64,000 bases of DNA from Nannobrachium achirus (Eukaryota; Chordata; Actinopteri; Myctophiformes; Myctophidae), in NCBI GenBank assembly GCA_963921795.1, contig OY997641.1:59580675-59644674 (forward strand), written 5' to 3'. The translations under genes were made by a program, and so were the position numbers. Shown here one piece after another: positions 32,621 through 44,342 of this stretch; position 1 is the first letter of the stretch, and each line of letters opens with the position of its first letter. The notes below the pieces were generated by a model, which worked only from the letters and a program-made list of their open reading frames with translations, did no database searches and was not told the DNA's origin.

Positions 32621-32621
<1 letters not shown>

Positions 32622-32701
<80 letters not shown>

Positions 32702-32851
32702 TGTGTGTGTGTGTGAGAAGTCATATCCGCTTTGAGTGTGTGATGCTTATAGATCAGCTATTTTCAAATAAGGCTTTTGGCTGTAAATGAGTCACAGCAA
32801 TGAAAGATGAACATGACATAGTATATACAGTATATCTGTAATACATTCTCC

Positions 32852-32949
<98 letters not shown>

Positions 32950-33122
32950 GCTATCAAAGTTGTCAAGCTATGAATGGGGCCATTAGCACTTGCATTCGTG
33001 CCTAGTGGTCTGCAGAATATTGCTCTCAAGTACCCTATGGTCATTTTGTTTAGGCTGACTTTGATATAAACTGCAGCTGGAACACTCCAGTGTGTTTGTG
33101 AGGCTCAAACAAACTAACTAAA

Positions 33123-33194
<72 letters not shown>
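32622..33194. repeat. GT/CA microsatellite cluster
   Basis: (GT)n at 32,622-32,716, (CA)n at 32,857-32,948 and (GT)n at 33,124-33,194. The CA and GT tracts sit next to 'gtaaggag' / 'ctccttac' and so form an inverted pair. Confidence 0.95.
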
Positions 33195-33196
<2 letters not shown>

Positions 33197-33713
33197 GGAG
33201 AATGTATTGTACTTTGGGCAATATTTTTTTCCCCCTATGCGGTTATGTTATAGTAACTGTGTTGTGAGCTGTTGTTTTACACTGTTTCTTTCGTCAAATA
33301 AAGTGTTCTATTCCTACATTTGACCTCTTGTGTTGTTCAAATCAACATAATCTTGCCATCAATCACTATATTCATAGTTCATAATTCCACATTTTGAACT
33401 AAAGTTCATGGCTCCCCAAAATGAACAAACTTTGTTATATTTTTAACCATATTTTTGAATACTTTTGATTATTTCATACATATCAATCTGGGGGTCCTTG
33501 ACATGAAAAGGTTTGAGAACCACTGATAGTAACATAGGCCAGGGGTCTGCAATTAGATTTGGCCTCGGGCCAATTTCTTTCTTAGCCATGATCTGGCAGG
33601 CCAGAACATAATGAAAGGCTAATTTGAGAAATTCATAGTTAAACAATGTTACTGGAACTCAAAGACAGACTGCCTTATACAAGACATAGGCATCTATGAT
33701 AAAAAAAAATATA

Positions 33714-33745
<32 letters not shown>

Positions 33746-34070
33746 GATATAGATAGATAGATCGTTTAGGTGGGAATGCATTCTCTGTTTGGACATTATA
33801 GCTGAGGCCGCCTATTGCCCCCCCCCCAGCGCGGACAGAGAGGGGAGAGAGAAGGGGAGAGAGAGACAGCTGCTGCGTGCTGGGAGAGAGAAGCCCCCCC
33901 CCCCGCGGACAGAGAGGGGGAGAGAGACACAGGGGGAGAGAGAAGTTTAGGCGTTCTCTGTTGAAAGACAAAATATTATAACCGGTCGGGATTTCATATA
34001 CTGGGGGATGAGATTTCCAATTTTTCTTGATTTTCTTGAGGTCGGGGATTCCCTATACTGGGGGTGACAC

Positions 34071-34339
34071 TTCCAATTTTTTAGGTCGTGATTTCCTAGA
34101 CTGGGGGTCGACACTTCCCGAGTGACTTTTCTGTGATTAAAGTCGACTTGAAAAGAGTCGTCTTATCTGGCTACCCCAATTCATGCCCCGAATCATGAAT
34201 GCAGCGTCCGATTGCCGTGAAAAGCCAAAGAAGACATGGCACCCTTTTCACATTGGTCTATTATAGCCCCGAGGCCACAATAACCTACCTGACCTGGCGG
34301 AGACCTGTGCTCGGAACAGCACTGCTTTTAGTTCTTTCT
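34071..34339. other. Non-coding, nothing recognised
   Basis: Repeats 'actgggggtcgacac', a further decayed copy of the preceding element's end, then unique sequence. Confidence 0.4.
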
Positions 34340-34771
34340 TCTTTCTTTGCACATAGTATGCACACAAACTCTTATAAACGGTTAGCTCTTACAGAGTCAC
34401 ACGGTAAAAAGGACCTTAGAATCATGTAGATATAATGAACAAAAAGAAAACATCATGGCAGGCCTGAAAGAAAGAAAGGAATGAATCATGTAAAACAAAA
34501 GCAAAAACAAAAAGATTGGCAGGCCAACTTATGGCATGCCATCTTAATTCTCTCTCCAAATTAATTAGATCTAGATTCAAATTCTGTAATACAGTAGAAT
34601 TATAGAAAATAATTATGAAGCTGTATTTGATTTATGGGGTTAGGGTTTTGAGATGTGGAAATCACCAGGACTATTGGCTATTGGTTTTCTTTTAAACCAC
34701 GTGATTAATTTTATTAACATTTTACGTGATTTATTCCTGTGTGTGATTGGGTGCATGCGTGCAGAGCCATT
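34340..34771. repeat. Interspersed repeat 'catggcaggcc', copy 4, cut by Harbinger
   Basis: Follows the family consensus to 'gtgtgattgggtgcatgcgt', where the Harbinger element begins. The rest of the repeat is not seen on the far side, so the target may have been already truncated. Confidence 0.7.
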
Positions 34772-35472
34772 GGGCGCGTTTCCCAAAGCGATTTTGAGTG
34801 CTCGTAAGCGAGGCATGGTCGTTGAGACCAAAATCGTCCCTCGCAGCCTGCGCAGGCACCTGTCAATCAAGAGCAACGAGGGCTTTCAGGAAACCGGTCG
34901 TCTCGTACAATGGAACCAAATAGCTGTGATGATGGTTGAATGCACACCTCACGAATGGCCATCGTAAGGAGGATTTTAGAAGCAAACACCGGTCCGCAAG
35001 TTTCACACGGGTGCTGCAGACGTGTCTGTACGAGGGTTTTTTTAAGGGTGCGCCGGGGCGCCCGTAAGCAACCTTCGTAGAAAACTGAGCACTATATAAC
35101 TAAGTATAACTATGAAAGTTTATTTTAAAAAGCTATCTAAGTCTTGTGGATGGTAGAGTAGGCTATTCTACACACCTGCTATACAAAATAAACAAGTGAA
35201 CTATATATTTGTTTACGGTCGCAATAAATAAATAAAAAATACAAAGGTGAACTATATGTTTTGTGTTATGCGTGTCGCTTGCTTTGATATAGGACTATAG
35301 GCTACGGAGAAATAGCGCACCACAACACACACTTACATACAAGGCATGCAGCGATGCGTGGAAGCGGTGATAGAACTCGGATCATCCAATCGTTAGTCCA
35401 ACACACAACCCCTCGCGCCAACACGCCTATGGGAGACTCAGTCCGCTCAGACAGTATGTTGCAGCCAGGCAC

Positions 35473-35701
35473 TCATCATCCTACACTCTGAGAGTATAGC
35501 CTATACATTTTGAACCATTGGGTTCCTAACTTGCAAACTTCCAAACTAAAATATAACAGCCCTGCGCCTCGAGCCCCTCGTGCGTCGTGCCAACACTGAG
35601 GTAAAGATACAGGGCTGTTATATTTTAGTTTGGGACGTTTGGAGTTAGGAACCAAATGGTTCCAAAATCACAACTCACAAGTTGAGAGTGTAGGATGATG
35701 A
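35473..35701. mobile_element. Small foldback inside the Harbinger element
   Basis: Arms share 'tcatcatcctacactct', 'ggttcctaact' and 'actaaaatataacagccctg' with their complements, and meet around a GC-rich loop ('gcctcgagcccctcgtgcg'). Confidence 0.75.
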
Positions 35702-35759
35702 CCACTGAGCGGACTGGTTCTCCAGTCTGAAATCAGGCTAGGATGATGAGGGTCCATTG

Positions 35760-36400
35760 GTTCATATATAACTAATTGTAGCCCTATAATTATTACAGCC
35801 AAGACGGGGCGGACAACAGATTAAACATAGCTGGCTTAATAGCATGACGGGTGGTGAGTTGGGCTAGACACTGAGAGCCTCGGGTTCGACTCCCGCTTAA
35901 ACAAATGGGACGATACAGAGATTCCCCGAGTATCATTTTGAGAACCAATACTCTGGTCTACAATACTGTCATAGTAGGCCTAGCCTATTAAATAAAATAA
36001 ATACATATTTAAGACGGGCAGTTAAGTCCATTTGTGCAGTCAGTTATAAGCCTACCTATACAGGCAACAGCAGCTTTGCATGTTTCAAATTAAAACAAGG
36101 GGTTTGGTACAGTCAGTTTAGCTGCTATTCTATACACCTGCTATACAAAATAAACAAGTGAACTATATATTTATATATAGTACAAAGGTGAACTAGGCCT
36201 ATATGTTTTATGTTATGCGTGTTGCTTGCTTTGATATAGGCTACTGAGAAATAGCGCACCACAACACAAGCTCCAGCAAAGACGGAATGGACAACAGGCT
36301 TGCAGAATTAATACACAGCCTTAATAGCATGACTAGTTGCGTGTTGGATTGACATGCTAGGGCCTCGGGTTCGAATCTCGCGTCCGCGGTGGCCACAGAA
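35760..36400 (+). repeat. Left subterminal repeats with tRNA T-arm-like motif
   Basis: Two units (about 35,765-35,910 and 36,245-36,390) share 'aagacgg', 'ttaatagcatgac' and a terminal CGGGTTCG motif. The first ends CGGGTTCGACTCCCG, a perfect short stem with a 7-nt loop and a pol III B-box. Related units occur at 42,450-43,390 in the same orientation. Confidence 0.65.
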
Positions 36401-36493
36401 AGATCCCCTGGGACTCCTGTGACCCCACCTTGAGGACCAATTCTCTGCAATATGGTGTCAAATAGACCTATAAAGTAATAGATGTTATTACAT

Positions 36494-37282
36494 CTACATA
36501 ACATGGTATGTCTCATTGAAGGCTTCCTCCGCTGGTGTTTCTGGCTCCGGCACCGGTGTAATCAGGTAGGTGCGGAGGGCATAGCCACTGTCGCCGAGGA
36601 AAAAGCTTGCGCCATACTCTCCCCTGGCCGCTCTCTCTCCCACAGCGGAATTCTCCCACATGAAGGCATCATGGGTTGCTCCTGGCCATCTGGCGACGAT
36701 GTCCCTGATCAGGCCGACGTCATCCACCACCACCTGCACATTCAGTGCTGTGAAGTGCTTCCTGCACACCCAGCACGGGTCCACCAGGACTGGGTTGCGG
36801 AGTGGAATCAGGGTGCCATCCAGCAAACCCATCACCCGAGGGATCCCAGCCATGTCGTAGAACCCCTGTTGGACTGCACGGACCTCCTCCCTGGTGGTGG
36901 GCAGCTGGATGTGCTGCCGTGCATGGCGCACGAGGATCGGCGTCACGGCTGCCACACACCGTGACACCGATGCCTTGCTCAGGGCGGTGCCATCTCCCAC
37001 CATGTGGAAGATGCTCCCACATGCGTAAAAACGCAGCGCAGCCAGGACCTGCACCTCCGGACTGAGCGCGAAGTTTCGCTGGGTTGGTCTCCTAACATGG
37101 GGGGCTACCACCTCGACGAGGCGCAGGATCTCTGCCCTAGGCAGCCTATATCGGCCTATCAGAGCACGGTCTGTCATCGTATCTAAATGACATAGGTGCT
37201 CTCTGCAAAAGGCATTCACATACGTGATTTGACTCCGCGCACGGCGACGCCGTTGAGCGAGAATAAAATGTCTAGCAGCCAT
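36494..37282 (-). CDS. HARBI1-like transposase, C-terminally truncated
   Basis: 262 codons. The N-terminal helical region (RYRLPRAEILRLVEVV, ALRFYACGS) is followed by the DDE nuclease core: GLLDGTLIPL (first Asp), DIVARWPGATHDAFMW (second Asp within the WPG-HD block) and LGDSGYALRTYLITPV. The frame ends after EEAFNETYHVM, just before where the family has the third catalytic acid (in an ERTFG-like helix). I found no continuation downstream, so the copy lacks the last acidic residue and should be inactive unless an unseen exon supplies it. Its partner protein is 3.5 kb upstream on the same strand. Confidence 0.88.
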   Translation of the reverse strand: MAARHFILAQRRRRARSQITYVNAFCREHLCHLDTMTDRALIGRYRLPRAEILRLVEVVAPHVRRPTQRNFALSPEVQVLAALRFYACGSIFHMVGDGTALSKASVSRCVAAVTPILVRHARQHIQLPTTREEVRAVQQGFYDMAGIPRVMGLLDGTLIPLRNPVLVDPCWVCRKHFTALNVQVVVDDVGLIRDIVARWPGATHDAFMWENSAVGERAARGEYGASFFLGDSGYALRTYLITPVPEPETPAEEAFNETYHVM

Positions 37283-37721
37283 TCTATCTCACACAAGTGT
37301 GAGGGAGACGTGCCTTGATATAGACAGGCAGTCAATCACTTGATTGTTTCCTGCTGTCTCATCTGAGTGGGGGAGTGGTAGAATGTATCTATCAGAGGCG
37401 TCAATTGGGTATGGCAAGCTATGGCGCTGCCATACCTTAGCAACAGGCACGAAAGTAAAGAGTTGATCTGCATGTAATATTAGTATTAACAACTACTATG
37501 AATAAACTTAAAGAGGGTGTGTTAGTGTAGTGGCAATGTATTTAACACAGATCATTTTAAATGGACTAATAGCTTACAGGCTTTTAGTTGGTTTCACACT
37601 TTTCTTAGATTGTATCAGTCTAACCCATGATATGCGGGCTGTATCTCATGTCTGCAAACCATAATATAGATGAAAGATCATTACACCATGCATGTTATAA
37701 TATACATGTTTGACCTAAGAG

Positions 37722-37793
<72 letters not shown>

Positions 37794-37997
37794 ATTTTGG
37801 AATGTATTGTCTAATAGTCACAATTTCTTGGCTTTATGCATGTTCATAACGTGATTGTGTCATTTCAGAAATCACATTGCATGTCACATTGTGCGCAGTA
37901 TGCATAAATTGGTTTGCGAGCGCAAGTATTTCGTCAAAGTATTACTGTAGTGATAGACCAAGTCATCTTAATGAATAACTCTTTAAAAATAAAGTGT
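37283..37997. other. Non-coding with (GT)n
   Basis: Contains a GT tract at 37,722-37,793. Nothing else recognised. Confidence 0.6.
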
Positions 37998-37999
37998 GT

Positions 38000-38015
38000 G
38001 GCTCTTAAAAGAGCC
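38000..38015 (-). terminator. Histone mRNA 3' stem-loop
   Basis: The minus strand reads GGCTCTTTTAAGAGCC, the 6-bp stem and 4-nt loop that ends replication-dependent histone mRNAs and is bound by SLBP. It lies about 30 nt after the H3 stop codon. Confidence 0.95.
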
Positions 38016-38043
38016 GCTTTGTGGTTAAGACGATGACAAAGAT

Positions 38044-38437
<394 letters not shown>

Positions 38438-38590
38438 GGCTCCTTCTGACTCAGTTGAGTTTAGATTGAGAACATATCGCAGACTGCTGCGTTTTATTTG
38501 CACCTCGGAGACGCCGCCATTCTCTGATTGGTCAGTATAGACTTCTTTGGGGAGGTACCATAAGTCACTGCTACCGATTGGAGGGGAACG
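38438..38590 (-). promoter_or_regulatory. Histone H3 promoter (CCAAT boxes and TATA-like box)
   Basis: On the minus strand: CTCCAATCGG at about 38,580, GACCAATCAGA at about 38,528, and AAATAAAACG at about 38,495, some 58 bases before the ATG. This is the usual layout of a histone gene promoter. It shows the locus came in as genomic DNA, not by retrotransposition. Confidence 0.7.
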
Positions 38591-38639
38591 CTTATAGCCT
38601 GATTTTCAAGACTCTACGCTGGGGCTTCACTCAGAGAGT

Positions 38640-39910
38640 GGGCGGGTCTATTGGCTGGAGCCAGGCTAGAACGCTTACACTTCATACTGGAGTTGCTGAT
38701 ACTATGGAATATTAGTTTCTAGCAAACTGAAAATGTTTTGCTGACTGTTTATGTTGTATGACATGGGTTAAATAAATATATTTCTATTTGACTTACAAAA
38801 TAACGCTTGACACGGGTATATAATTACATTCTGTTGTATATGAAAAAAGTAATGCCCTTACATGTCCTGTATGTGTTTATTATAATTGAATGCTTTTCTG
38901 AACTGACGCCGCTGGTATCTATGATGCATGTTTTTCCTCCCCGTAGGCTAATGATCTATCTAGCTATCTCAGAGGGCGCACGGGCGCGTGCATGTGTGTG
39001 GCTGTCACTGTGTGTACCAATACCTTTTTTTATTAAAATCCACAATCTAATATTTGCAGAGAATCAGAAGTAACGGTTTGCACAGTTCATGGGCACCTAA
39101 GGGTAAATAGAGCACAGTCTCCTCCACAAACTTAATATAACAGCTGAACCAGCATTTAGCAAGTTGTTTGACATGTATGCCAGTGATTTTCAGGCAGCTC
39201 ATGGTCAGTTGAATGTTTATTTGAACAGCCTGGTCCAAGTACAAATCAAACACAGCCTACTTCAAGAATCTGACCTCTTTAGTGACATGTCAGCAGGTGA
39301 ATTCAGGATGCTGGTATAATTAAACCATTCTGGTAACACTTAGACATTGCAGCACTGGATTCTAGATGTTCAGAATCAGATGGTTTAAACAGAATGTACC
39401 ATGGATGTTATTGGCCCCAATAAACAAGTATAACAGGAAAACAAACAAAGTAGTAAGTAAAGTAAAACAAGCTCAGTGCCACCATGCATGTGGCATCCAA
39501 CATAAGCTGTTCTGATTAGGACTGGAAGAGGACCTAACACCAAAGCTGGGATTCACACAAGACAGTTGAAAAGGAACCAGTGTTAAGTACTTTTTATTAG
39601 TTACTGCAACAAAAACATGCCACAAGATGGGCAAAATCCAAATAAAAACACTGAAATACTTTAAACTGAAAAACAAAAAACAAACAAAAAACAAAAAAAA
39701 AACACAATCCTCCCATCACTGGGGTCCACTGGGTCCAGCATCTGCATCATCTGCAATAGAGAGGTTGATTAGTGAAATGGAACTGGATATGGTTGATTAT
39801 GCATGGGAAACGTATGGACTTTATAAACTTTGTTTAACAATTAAGAAGCCTTTGCATTTCATTTATTCAATACTGGTATATAGTCCGCTTGCCAGCCCAT
39901 TGAGCCCCAT
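38640..39910. other. Non-coding, nothing recognised
   Basis: AT-rich sequence inside the Harbinger element. No conserved coding. Confidence 0.5.
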
Positions 39911-40532
39911 TGTGAACCCGGACATATTGAGTACAGTAAGGTTTTATGTTAGAAATGTTGAGTATGGGTCCCCAGCATATAAAAACCACCGGATGCTAAC
40001 TTGTATATGTTGAGCAATTTTCATAATCAGCCACTAAAGTTGGTGTCCCATTAACTTTACATTACAGGAAAAATAAGCAAAAAATTAATCTGCTTTAAGT
40101 AGCATATGAGGGGTCTAACTAGGGGTATTTCATGATTCTGAATCCATTGCAAGCATCCGTTTTGCACGAAAATCATTCCTTGTCGAAATATCGGCCTTGG
40201 TTTAGTGATTAAAAGTGCCGAATCATCACTTTTCACATGTTTCTGGGGTCCGTTTTAGCCCAAGGAATGTTTTTCATGCAAAACGGATGCTTGCAATGGA
40301 TTCAGAATCATGAAATACCCCTAGTTAGACCCCTCATATGCTACTTAAAGCAGATTATTTTTTTACTTATTTTTCCTGTAATGTAAAGTTAATGGGACAC
40401 CAACTTTAGCGGCTGATTATGAAAATTGCTCAACATATACAAGTTAGCATCCGGCAGTTTCTACATGCTGGGGACCCATACTCAACATTTCTAACATAAA
40501 ACCTTACTGTACTCAATATGTCCGGGTTCACA
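39911..40532. mobile_element. 622-bp snap-back element
   Basis: Arms of 272 bp (39,911-40,182 and 40,261-40,532) are near-perfect complements, from 'tgtgaacccggacatattga' at the tip to 'atcattccttg' / 'caaggaatgttttt' at the 78-nt loop. No coding. Confidence 0.9.
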
Positions 40533-40745
40533 TTCTGGCTAGTAGACTAATAGGGTAGAAAGTAGCAAGCTGTGGCTCATAGCTGGGGTCAAAGGGACAT
40601 CACTGTCATCTAGTTGTCAATATAAATCATAGCATATCACTCACAAGAATGTTAACCTCCTATAGCACAGCTAAACTATCCACCCATGTTAAGGGACTAA
40701 TACATGCAGTTAACTTCAGAATTGTATGGCTATGTCAGGCTACAT

Positions 40746-41722
40746 TTAACCTACCTTGAGCTTTGGGCAAATGCACAGCACACCCTGGATGAACTCAGCC
40801 TCTGAAAGGAGCATCATCCTCTCCTGAAGCTCCAGCTTCCTCCTTTTCAGGGCCAAAAGTTCAGCCCTATGGGCCTCAGTTTGATCAAGTTCTGTTGTTT
40901 TCAAGGCCACAATCTGTGCCAGATGGGCCTGAATTCCCCTCAGCACCTCCATTTTCTGGGCCTCGCTCTCCAGCAGGGCCACTCCACACCTGCAGGGCTC
41001 CTCTCTCACTGGTGGCGCCAGCATGGCCCTGGCGGCACTCCACCTCCTGGACCGGCCTGCCCTTCTGGGTTGCCGGTGCTGGCCACGGCCTGCCCGGGAT
41101 TGCTCACTGCCAGTGCTGGATGCTGGGGCTGGGATGTCAAAACTGCTGGGGAGGGAGGCTGCTGTTGCTGCTGTGGCCCCTGCGGTGACCTCCCTCTGTT
41201 CTTCCTCCTCAGCAGAGGATAGCCCATCCCCCCCAGCCATATCAATCCCACCTTCAATCCCCTCCACGGCTTCCTTGCTCAAAATCTCAAGCACCTTCTC
41301 CTCATCAGGGGTGAGGACATCAGGTGATTTTGGCCCACCACCAGTGGCCTTGGCCTCCCTTGTTATTTTGCTCTTTTTTTTCTGACCAGGCTGCTCCAGT
41401 CCTGCCACTTTTTCCTCACCGACCACCACTCCCGCAGGCCACAGGGACTGGAGGGGGCCATTGACCTGGCTATGGCCATCCATATTTTCTTGCGATTCTC
41501 TAGGTCTTTTGGCCCACTTGTCCCCCCAAACAGCCGCCCACGATTTGCCATGATCCCCTCCAGCAGGAACCCCAGCTCTTCGTGGTTAAATGTTTTGCTC
41601 CTTTTTTTCTTCTGGGGTTGTTGGCTTTCATGTTGTTCTTCTTGTTCTTGTTCTTGTTCTTGTTCTTGTTCTTGTTCTTCTGCAGGTGCAGGTCTTTTGC
41701 TTTTTGCCTTTGCCTTTGCCAT
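40746..41722 (-). pseudogene. Harbinger Myb/SANT-like DNA-binding protein, frameshifted
   Basis: The N-terminal frame (41,722-41,363) has a basic start, a Gln-Glu repeat encoded by a TTGTTC run, and a Myb/SANT (NAIF1-type) trihelix at about residues 42-110: FNHEELGFLLEGI, IWMAIARSM, LREWWSVRKKWQDW. It then ends at VRKKRAK. A second, overlapping frame (to 40,746) continues QKKKSKITREAK and runs to a leucine-rich coiled coil (LELQERMMLLSEAEFI). The switch falls on a run of eight A/T at about 41,373-41,380, so one base changed in that homopolymer would join the two into a ~320-residue protein of the kind that accompanies Harbinger transposases and guides their nuclear entry and DNA binding. It may be a true mutation or a sequencing error. 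Confidence 0.75.
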
Positions 41723-41865
41723 TTTGTGTTCTGAATTTCTGCTCCAACCCCAGGGTTTTAAAGGCCATGGCTGTGCAATTAATTGTGATTGCTACTTGAA
41801 TACACCTGTTTGCTACAAGGAAAGAGTGCATTTAGAGTAAAAGCCCACTAGAGCTGATGTAAAGT

Positions 41866-41919
41866 CTATCTGTCTATCCATCTATCCATCCATCCATCCA
41901 TCCATCCATCCATCCATCC

Positions 41920-41971
<52 letters not shown>
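41866..41971. repeat. (ATCC)n(ATCT)n microsatellite
   Basis: Tetranucleotide run with a single transition of unit in the middle. Confidence 0.97.
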
Positions 41972-41972
<1 letters not shown>

Positions 41973-42229
41973 ATTGAACAAAGTGAAGTGTACGGCAGTG
42001 TTCACACCTGCTTTAAAAATATACACAGGCCTATATATTTATATTACATAAAATAAAATAAATACAATGGTACATGTCTGTGCGCGTGTGTGCGTGTGCA
42101 CACACATGAAAAAATAACGAGGAAGTGACTGATATTTCAAAATATCCTTTGTTTTTATATGAGTGTAAAGATTTATCCTTCAGGGAGTTCCAGGTCCGCA
42201 AATTCTAAGTTATAGACAGTATAATGCAT

Positions 42230-43400
42230 ACGCTGAAGAGCCGGTGGGGAAAGAACCCGGAGCACTTAATCCCCAGTCCAACACATATCCCGTCGTGTCA
42301 CTTGAACTTGACCGTGGACTTGTCAATATAGCGCCTTGGCAGCCTGTTGGAAGTTAGGCACCAAATGAACCCTCGTCCTCATCATGGGTATGTTATCATG
42401 TAACTCAGAGAGTATACTCTCTGTCTGAGTGACAGACCCGGTCCATTTGATTCATTGTTATATAACTAATTGTAGCCCTATAGTTATTACAGCGAAGACA
42501 GCGTTTATACTGCAGAGCGCAGCCTTATAGCATGACGAGTTGTGTCTTCGACTGTTAAGTAAGCGCTTAGGGTTCGATCCCCGTTTCAGCATATCTGGAG
42601 ATCTATGAAAGACACCAGGCAGTATGATTTTGAGAACCGATGCACTATAGTCTACAAATTAATAAATATTCAAGACGAGCAGTTGTCACATAGATTTTAA
42701 AATCAAAACAAGGTTTTTGTGCAGCCAGTCAGTTATAGCCTACCAGCGCTTAAAACTTGCAATTAGAGATTCAAATTAAAACAAGAGGTTTGTAGCCTAC
42801 AGTCAGTTTAGCTGCTAATCTGAAGAGCCGGTGGGGACAGAACCCGGAGCACTGACTCCACAGTACAACACATATCCCGTCGTGTCACTTGAACTTGACC
42901 GCGGACTTGTCAATATAGCGCATTGGGAGCCTGTTGGAAGTTAGGCACCAAATGGACCCTCGTCCTCATCATGGGTAGGCTAGGCTATGTTATCATGTGC
43001 CTAAGTGACAGACCCATGATGAGGGTCCATTTGATTCATTAGCCTATTATATAACTAATTGTAGCCCTACAGCGAAGACGGTATGGACACAACAGCGTTG
43101 GAAGCAGCAGGGCACAGCCTTATAGCATGACGGGTTGTGTCTTAGACTGTTAAGCAAGCGCCTAGGGTTCGATCCACGCTCCAGCATATCGATAGCTTAA
43201 TCAAGGACACCAGTGAGTATGTTTATGAGAATCGATGCACTAGTCTACAAATTAATAAATATCCAAGACGAGCAGTTAAGCCACATATAGAGTTTAAAAT
43301 CAAAACAAGGTTTTTGTGCAGCCAGTCAGTTTATAGCATACCAGCGCTTAAAAATTGCAATTAGAGATTCAAATTAAAACAAGGGGTCTGTGCGGTCAGT
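42230..43400 (+). repeat. Right subterminal tandem repeats of the Harbinger element
   Basis: Two ~580-bp units share 'gaagagccggtggggacagaacccgg' in part ('agccggtgggga'), 'ttataactaattgtagccc'-like words, 'gccttatagcatgacg' and 'agggttcgatcc'. They are in the same orientation as the left-side units, so they are direct rather than inverted subterminal repeats. Confidence 0.75.
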
Positions 43401-43851
43401 TAGCCTACCAACAGCTAAAAAGTGTGTTCATTTTCAGTGTTGTATGTTTTATTTATGGGCCGATACAATCACACAAGCCGCTGAAATTCATTTCGGAGCG
43501 CAGCTGCATGCTGACGTCCTATCAACCGAAGCCCAGAGCCATTCAAGGAGTTTCAGGGAGAGTTACATCATCTCCGTTCACATAGGGCCAGAGTTGGCAG
43601 AACTCTCTAATACAAGGCTCTGGCCAGTCTACTGGCGTGCGAAGGCTGTTTTGCGAGGGGCTCTTACAAGCGCGTTTGAGAAACGCCATAATCGTTAGGA
43701 CCGCAGCCGAGCGAAGGCCCTCGTACGAAAATCGCTTTGGGAAACGCGCCCATTGTCTGTTTACTCTGAACTAGCACTGAAGCCTTTGTTTCATCACAAC
43801 TCTACCTTAAGCCAATCCCTCTGCTTGTTTTTTGTTCTTTAATGCCTATAG

Positions 43852-44253
43852 ATTGAAGCAGAGTTTGCTCGCCTTACATCTGTTGACCTGAAAGGTGCCC
43901 TCTTCGCTGGACTGGACAAGTATCTGCCAAGGTTCCTGGATATCTACAGAGCCAAGACAGGTGTGGAGGAGCTGAAAAGTCTTTTGAAGACACTGGATAG
44001 TGATGTAAGTATGCTTAACAGGCCGGGAACACATTTTGGAATATTACAGTACATGTACAGTATGTAGCAACATATTTGTTTTTGTAGGTTAACTTTTGAC
44101 TAATTGTTTTTCAGAAAACTTATGTCAGGCCAAAAAGGGTTAAAGGATGACTCTGTCACTTTTCAACCTATCTTTCATGACTTAGAAATTCACTTGTTTA
44201 TCCAGTATCTCCCTCTCCTGATTGGATGACATTGGTATTTTGGAAATATAGAG

Positions 44254-44342
<89 letters not shown>

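Noticed and set aside
34199..34429. ORF with a hydrophobic segment
   Set aside because: Extends into a dispersed repeat; no homology pattern recognised.
35880..35905. tRNA gene in the Harbinger subterminal repeat
   Set aside because: Only a T-arm and B-box word are present; no acceptor or anticodon stem.
36482..37186. Plus-strand ORFs opposite the Harbinger transposase
   Set aside because: Antisense shadows; the minus frame has the DDE motifs.
41472..41840. Plus-strand leucine/serine-rich ORF
   Set aside because: Antisense of the Gln-Glu repeat and Myb-like domain.
43355..43698. Upstream exon of the SAMD3-like gene
   Set aside because: The frame lies in the Harbinger subterminal repeats and terminal inverted repeat and has no family motifs.
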